64,000 nucleotides of DNA. It comes from an uncultured Ruminococcus sp. (GTDB taxonomy: Bacteria; Bacillota; Clostridia; Oscillospirales; Ruminococcaceae). The position numbers and the translations under genes are program-made. The notes under the pieces are model-generated. The model saw only the letters and a list, made by a program, of their open reading frames with translations, had not been told where the DNA came from and did not search any database. Positions 61,412-64,000 of this stretch are shown piece after piece; within the stretch, counting starts at the first letter, position 1, and the number at the start of each line of letters is the position of its first letter. Location of the stretch: assembly GCA_947169885.1 (NCBI GenBank), contig CAMVRM010000010.1:1-64000 (forward strand). The letters are read 5' to 3'.

Positions 61412-62313
61412 CAGCAGACATCTTAACATACATGAAAAACTGCACACTCTGCCCGAGAATGTGCGGCGCTGACAGAACATCGGGCAGGGGCTTCTGCGGA
61501 GAGGGCGTGAACGTCCGCATCGCAAGAGCTGAACCGCATATGTGGGAAGAACCGCCCATAAGCGGCACAAACGGCGCAGGAACAGTCTTTTTCAGCGGCT
61601 GTACTCTGCACTGCTGTTTTTGTCAGAACCACGAGATCTCACAGGGCGGCAAAGGCTTTGAACTGACCGTTCCCGAACTTGCGCAGGTGTTCCTCGATAT
61701 GCAGAACAGGGGCGTTCACAATCTGGAACTTGTCACGCCGACACAGTTCACGCCGCAGATAGTCTCGGCGCTGGAAATTCTCGGAGACAAGCTCACTATC
61801 CCCGTTGTGTGGAACTCGGGCGGCTATGACAGACCCGAAACTTTGCGCCTGCTTGACGGCAGAGTAAAGATATTCCTGCCCGACCTGAAATATTTTGACG
61901 GCACGCTTGCGGAAAAATATTCCTCGGCGAAAAACTATCCCGAAGCGGCTTTTTCCTCGCTGAGAGAAATGGTGCGCATCGCAGGAAAGCCCGTCATCGA
62001 AAACGGCATCATGAAAAGCGGCGTTATCGTCCGCCACATGATACTCCCCTCCTGCCGTCACGATTCTATCGCACTGATACGGCGGCTTCGTGAGGAATTT
62101 TCCCCCGACCAACTGCTCCTGAGCCTTATGTGTCAGTACACGCCTATGCACAAGGCGCAGGAACACAGGGAAATAAACAGGCGGCTTTCGGCGTTCGAGT
62201 ATGAAAGCGTTGTAAAGGAAGTCGAGGCGGCAGGCTTTGACGGCTTTTTGCAGGAACGCTCGTCAGCGAAAGAGGAATACGTTCCGCAGTTTTATTCGGA
62301 GAAGTATTTTTGA
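61408..62313 (+). CDS. Radical SAM protein, PflA-like
   Basis: A 301-residue iron-sulfur enzyme. N-terminal cysteines (CTLCPRMCGADR...GFCGEG) resemble an extra cluster or zinc site. The radical SAM motif CTLHCCFCQNHEIS binds the catalytic cluster and is followed by VPELAQVFLDMQNRG and WNSGGYDRPETLRLLDG. This family is often annotated as a putative pyruvate-formate-lyase-activating-like protein; the substrate is unknown. ATG overlaps the previous stop (ATGA). Confidence 0.88.
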   Translation: MTADILTYMKNCTLCPRMCGADRTSGRGFCGEGVNVRIARAEPHMWEEPPISGTNGAGTVFFSGCTLHCCFCQNHEISQGGKGFELTVPELAQVFLDMQNRGVHNLELVTPTQFTPQIVSALEILGDKLTIPVVWNSGGYDRPETLRLLDGRVKIFLPDLKYFDGTLAEKYSSAKNYPEAAFSSLREMVRIAGKPVIENGIMKSGVIVRHMILPSCRHDSIALIRRLREEFSPDQLLLSLMCQYTPMHKAQEHREINRRLSAFEYESVVKEVEAAGFDGFLQERSSAKEEYVPQFYSEKYF

Positions 62314-62396
62314 TAAAAAACAAATTTTCGGGCACATCGGGAAAAATATTCCCTTTGTGTCTGTTTTTACTTAAAATAAAATATGCACTTAATTTA

Positions 62397-62425
62397 TTGA
62401 CAAATGCCTGAAACAGTTGTATAAT
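62397..62425 (+). promoter_or_regulatory. Promoter of rex
   Basis: TTGACA at 62397-62402, a 17-bp spacer and TATAAT at 62420-62425. Confidence 0.85.
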
Positions 62426-62430
62426 ATATA

Positions 62431-62448
62431 TTGATAATTATTTCACAA
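62431..62448 (+). promoter_or_regulatory. Candidate Rex operator
   Basis: TTGATAATTATTTCACAA matches the Rex box pattern TTGTGAA-N4-TTCACAA at most positions (right half perfect). It covers the likely transcription start, consistent with autorepression. Confidence 0.6.
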
Positions 62449-62463
62449 AAGGACGGAGACATT

Positions 62464-63126
62464 ATGTCAAAAAATGGTTCGATCTCGGCTTCGGTCATAA
62501 AGCGCCTGCCGAGGTATTATAGATTTTTGGGCGAACTTAAAGCGCAGGGCGTGAACAGGATCTCGTCAAGAGAACTTTCGCAAAGAATGCGCCTTACCGC
62601 TTCGCAGATACGGCAGGATCTCAACTGCTTCGGCGGCTTCGGTCAGCAGGGCTACGGCTATCATGTTGACGAACTGCGGCATGAGATAGGCAAGATACTG
62701 GGCGTTGACCGCAAATTCAGCACTATCATGATCGGTGCGGGAAATCTGGGACGTGCCATTGCCACTCACATAAATTTTGACACAAGAGGCTGTCAGCTTG
62801 AAGCGATCTTTGACAGCAACCCTGCACTTGCAGGCTTGAAAGTCGGCGATCTGGAAGTTAAGCCCTCGGAGGAACTTGCGGAATACTGCAAGAAAAACAA
62901 CCCCGTTGTGGCGGTGCTTTGCATTCCGAAAGCTTCAACGCAGGACACGGCTGACACGCTGGTGAGCCTTGGCGTTAAAGCGTTCTGGAACTTTTCGCAC
63001 TATGACCTGTCGATCGGATATGACGATATTATCGTGGAAAACGTCCACTTAGGTGACAGCCTGCTCACGCTTACTTACGGCGTGAATGTTCTTTTAAACG
63101 ACGGGGAGGACGCTGAAAATGAATAA
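62464..63126 (+). CDS. rex: Redox-sensing transcriptional repressor
   Basis: Binds NADH/NAD+ and represses fermentation and redox genes. The 220-residue protein has the winged-helix N-terminus (LPRYYRFLGELKAQGVNRIS, RLTASQIRQDLNCFGGFG) and a Rossmann domain with IMIGAGNLGRAIA. Length is normal. ATG 62464 has GGACGGAG upstream. A candidate Rex operator precedes the gene, and the CYTH gene overlaps its end by eight bases. Confidence 0.97.
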   Translation: MSKNGSISASVIKRLPRYYRFLGELKAQGVNRISSRELSQRMRLTASQIRQDLNCFGGFGQQGYGYHVDELRHEIGKILGVDRKFSTIMIGAGNLGRAIATHINFDTRGCQLEAIFDSNPALAGLKVGDLEVKPSEELAEYCKKNNPVVAVLCIPKASTQDTADTLVSLGVKAFWNFSHYDLSIGYDDIIVENVHLGDSLLTLTYGVNVLLNDGEDAENE

Positions 63127-63643
63127 TGATCTTCCCAGAGAGATAGAGCGAAAATATATCATAAAGCGCCCGACTGCACAGCTTCTTGAAAGCATCGGCG
63201 CATCGCACACGGAGATATTTCAGACATATCTTGCTGTTCCCGAAAGCGGTGCAAAACGCCGTGTCAGAAAGCGCGGCAGTGAGCAGAACGGCTGGGTCTA
63301 CACCTACACCGAAAAGACAGATGTTTCCTTTGGTGAGCGCATCGAGATAGAGCGTGAGATAAACCGTGAGGAGTATGAAACGCTTATCAGAGAAGCTTCT
63401 CCCGACCGTCCGCCTATCGAAAAGACGAGGTATGTGTTCAAGTCTGAGGGGCAGACCTTTGAGCTTGACATTTATCCGTTTTCGGAAGAACTTGCGGTGC
63501 TGGAAATAGAACTTGACAGCATTGAACGTGAAGTAAAGCTTCCCGAATTTCTTGAAGTTATCCGTGATGTTACAGGCGACAAACGCTATGAAAATTCTCA
63601 GCTTGCGGCGGCTCAGAAGCTTGAACTGCTGCCTTTGGAGTAG
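63119..63643 (+). CDS. CYTH-domain triphosphatase-like protein
   Basis: A 174-residue protein with the CYTH signature EIERKYII near the N-terminus and alternating charged strands (KRRVRKRG, RIEIEREI, FELDIYPF, AVLEIELDSIE) that line the metal-filled tunnel. Family members hydrolyse triphosphates such as tripolyphosphate. The ATG overlaps the end of rex, indicating coupled expression. Confidence 0.88.
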   Translation: MNNDLPREIERKYIIKRPTAQLLESIGASHTEIFQTYLAVPESGAKRRVRKRGSEQNGWVYTYTEKTDVSFGERIEIEREINREEYETLIREASPDRPPIEKTRYVFKSEGQTFELDIYPFSEELAVLEIELDSIEREVKLPEFLEVIRDVTGDKRYENSQLAAAQKLELLPLE

Positions 63644-63649
63644 TAAGAT

Positions 63650-64000
63650 ATGAAACTAAACATTAGCAGAAAAACTGTGCTTACAGCTGTCATGGCGCTT
63701 GTTGTTGCCGGAATGTTCACAGCGGCGATATTCATGATCGTGCGGATAGCAGGCGAGATAAAACGTGGCAAGGAACGCCCCGATGAAGCTGTTCCGATCA
63801 TCGTGACAGCTTCTGCCGACACAAGTTCAGCGCCTGCCGAGACCGAGAGCAAGCCCGAGAAGGAAGAGACTGACCCGACTAAGAACCTCCAACCGCTCAA
63901 AGAAAAGATAATGGACAAACTGCTCAATGCAGACGGCAAGTGGTCGGTGTACGTCAAGCATTTAGGCACTGGCGAGGAGATAGTCATAAACGACTGTGAG
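63650..64000 (+). CDS. Membrane-anchored serine hydrolase, start only
   Basis: Cut by the window end after 117 residues. A membrane helix (TAVMALVVAGMFTAAIFMIV, about 11-30) is followed by a Ser/Thr/Glu/Pro-rich linker and the beginning of a folded domain, WSVYVKHLGTGEEIVIND, which matches the first strand of class A beta-lactamase-like hydrolases. The catalytic Ser-x-x-Lys would lie beyond the window. Function cannot be settled. Confidence 0.6.
   Translation, partial: MKLNISRKTVLTAVMALVVAGMFTAAIFMIVRIAGEIKRGKERPDEAVPIIVTASADTSSAPAETESKPEKEETDPTKNLQPLKEKIMDKLLNADGKWSVYVKHLGTGEEIVINDCE

Overview
The window reads as a chromosomal segment of a Gram-positive anaerobe of the Clostridia, most like Ruminococcus / Oscillospiraceae. 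The support is gene content (Rex, an AddA-type helicase-nuclease, RibU behind an FMN riboswitch, a CD1247-type zinc-ribbon protein, BspA-like repeats, AgrC/LytTR and RsbW/SpoIIE-type regulators), low-GC intergenic DNA, and very regular sigma-A promoters (TTGACA, 17-18 bp, TATAAT). No tRNA, rRNA, prophage, integrase or transposase gene was seen. The genus is an inference.

Layout. 0-3 kb: a tandem TTATCT-type array, a small unknown gene and an orphan LytTR/AgrC-like two-component pair. 3-11 kb: araD, a lipoprotein, polA and addA. 11-20 kb: a metallophosphoesterase, enolase with a structured leader and a four-unit hairpin repeat behind it, a leucine-rich surface protein, and a four-gene minus-strand operon with a PP2C phosphatase and an RsbW-like kinase. 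20-34 kb (all minus strand): pyrE, a c-di-GMP pair (ligand-sensor GGDEF and EAL with a beta-helix-like tail), ilvE, pyk, leuS and guaB, most with a clear promoter and several with a terminator. 34.1-45.7 kb: one eight-gene minus-strand operon, the most striking part of the window. 45.9-58 kb: argS, ribU, efp, a PhoB/PhoR-like pair, a Bcp peroxiredoxin and cheR-cheB-cheW. 58-64 kb: ispE, a zinc-ribbon membrane protein, a radical SAM enzyme, rex, a CYTH phosphatase and the start of a secreted serine hydrolase.

Candidate undescribed system. The 34.1-45.7 kb operon encodes, in transcription order, a membrane zinc-ribbon GTPase, a GrpE-like coiled-coil protein, a lidless Hsp70, a soluble zinc-ribbon GTPase, an ABC ATPase and its permease, a 916-residue protein that resembles GTPase-associated protein 1 (GAP1), and a membrane-anchored C-type-lectin-like protein. 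It runs from one TTGACA promoter to one strong terminator, with most junctions overlapping or within about 35 bp. This looks like a GTPase/chaperone surveillance or conflict system at the membrane; the function is inferred.

The other unusual layer is repeats. (a) Two gene-free blocks (31.7-32.4 and 59.0-59.75 kb) carry the same element family. Its long inverted-repeat arms differ between the loci but remain complementary within each locus. The first block also has 15-bp terminal inverted repeats and an apparent 11-bp target duplication. (b) A roughly 71-bp hairpin repeat starts directly after the stop codons of eno (four units) and argS (one full unit). (c) A leader repeat (ATCTGTTATCT...TTAACT...TTATCT) lies just upstream of several start codons, often followed by an atypical GTGGGGGTTTTT ribosome-binding region.
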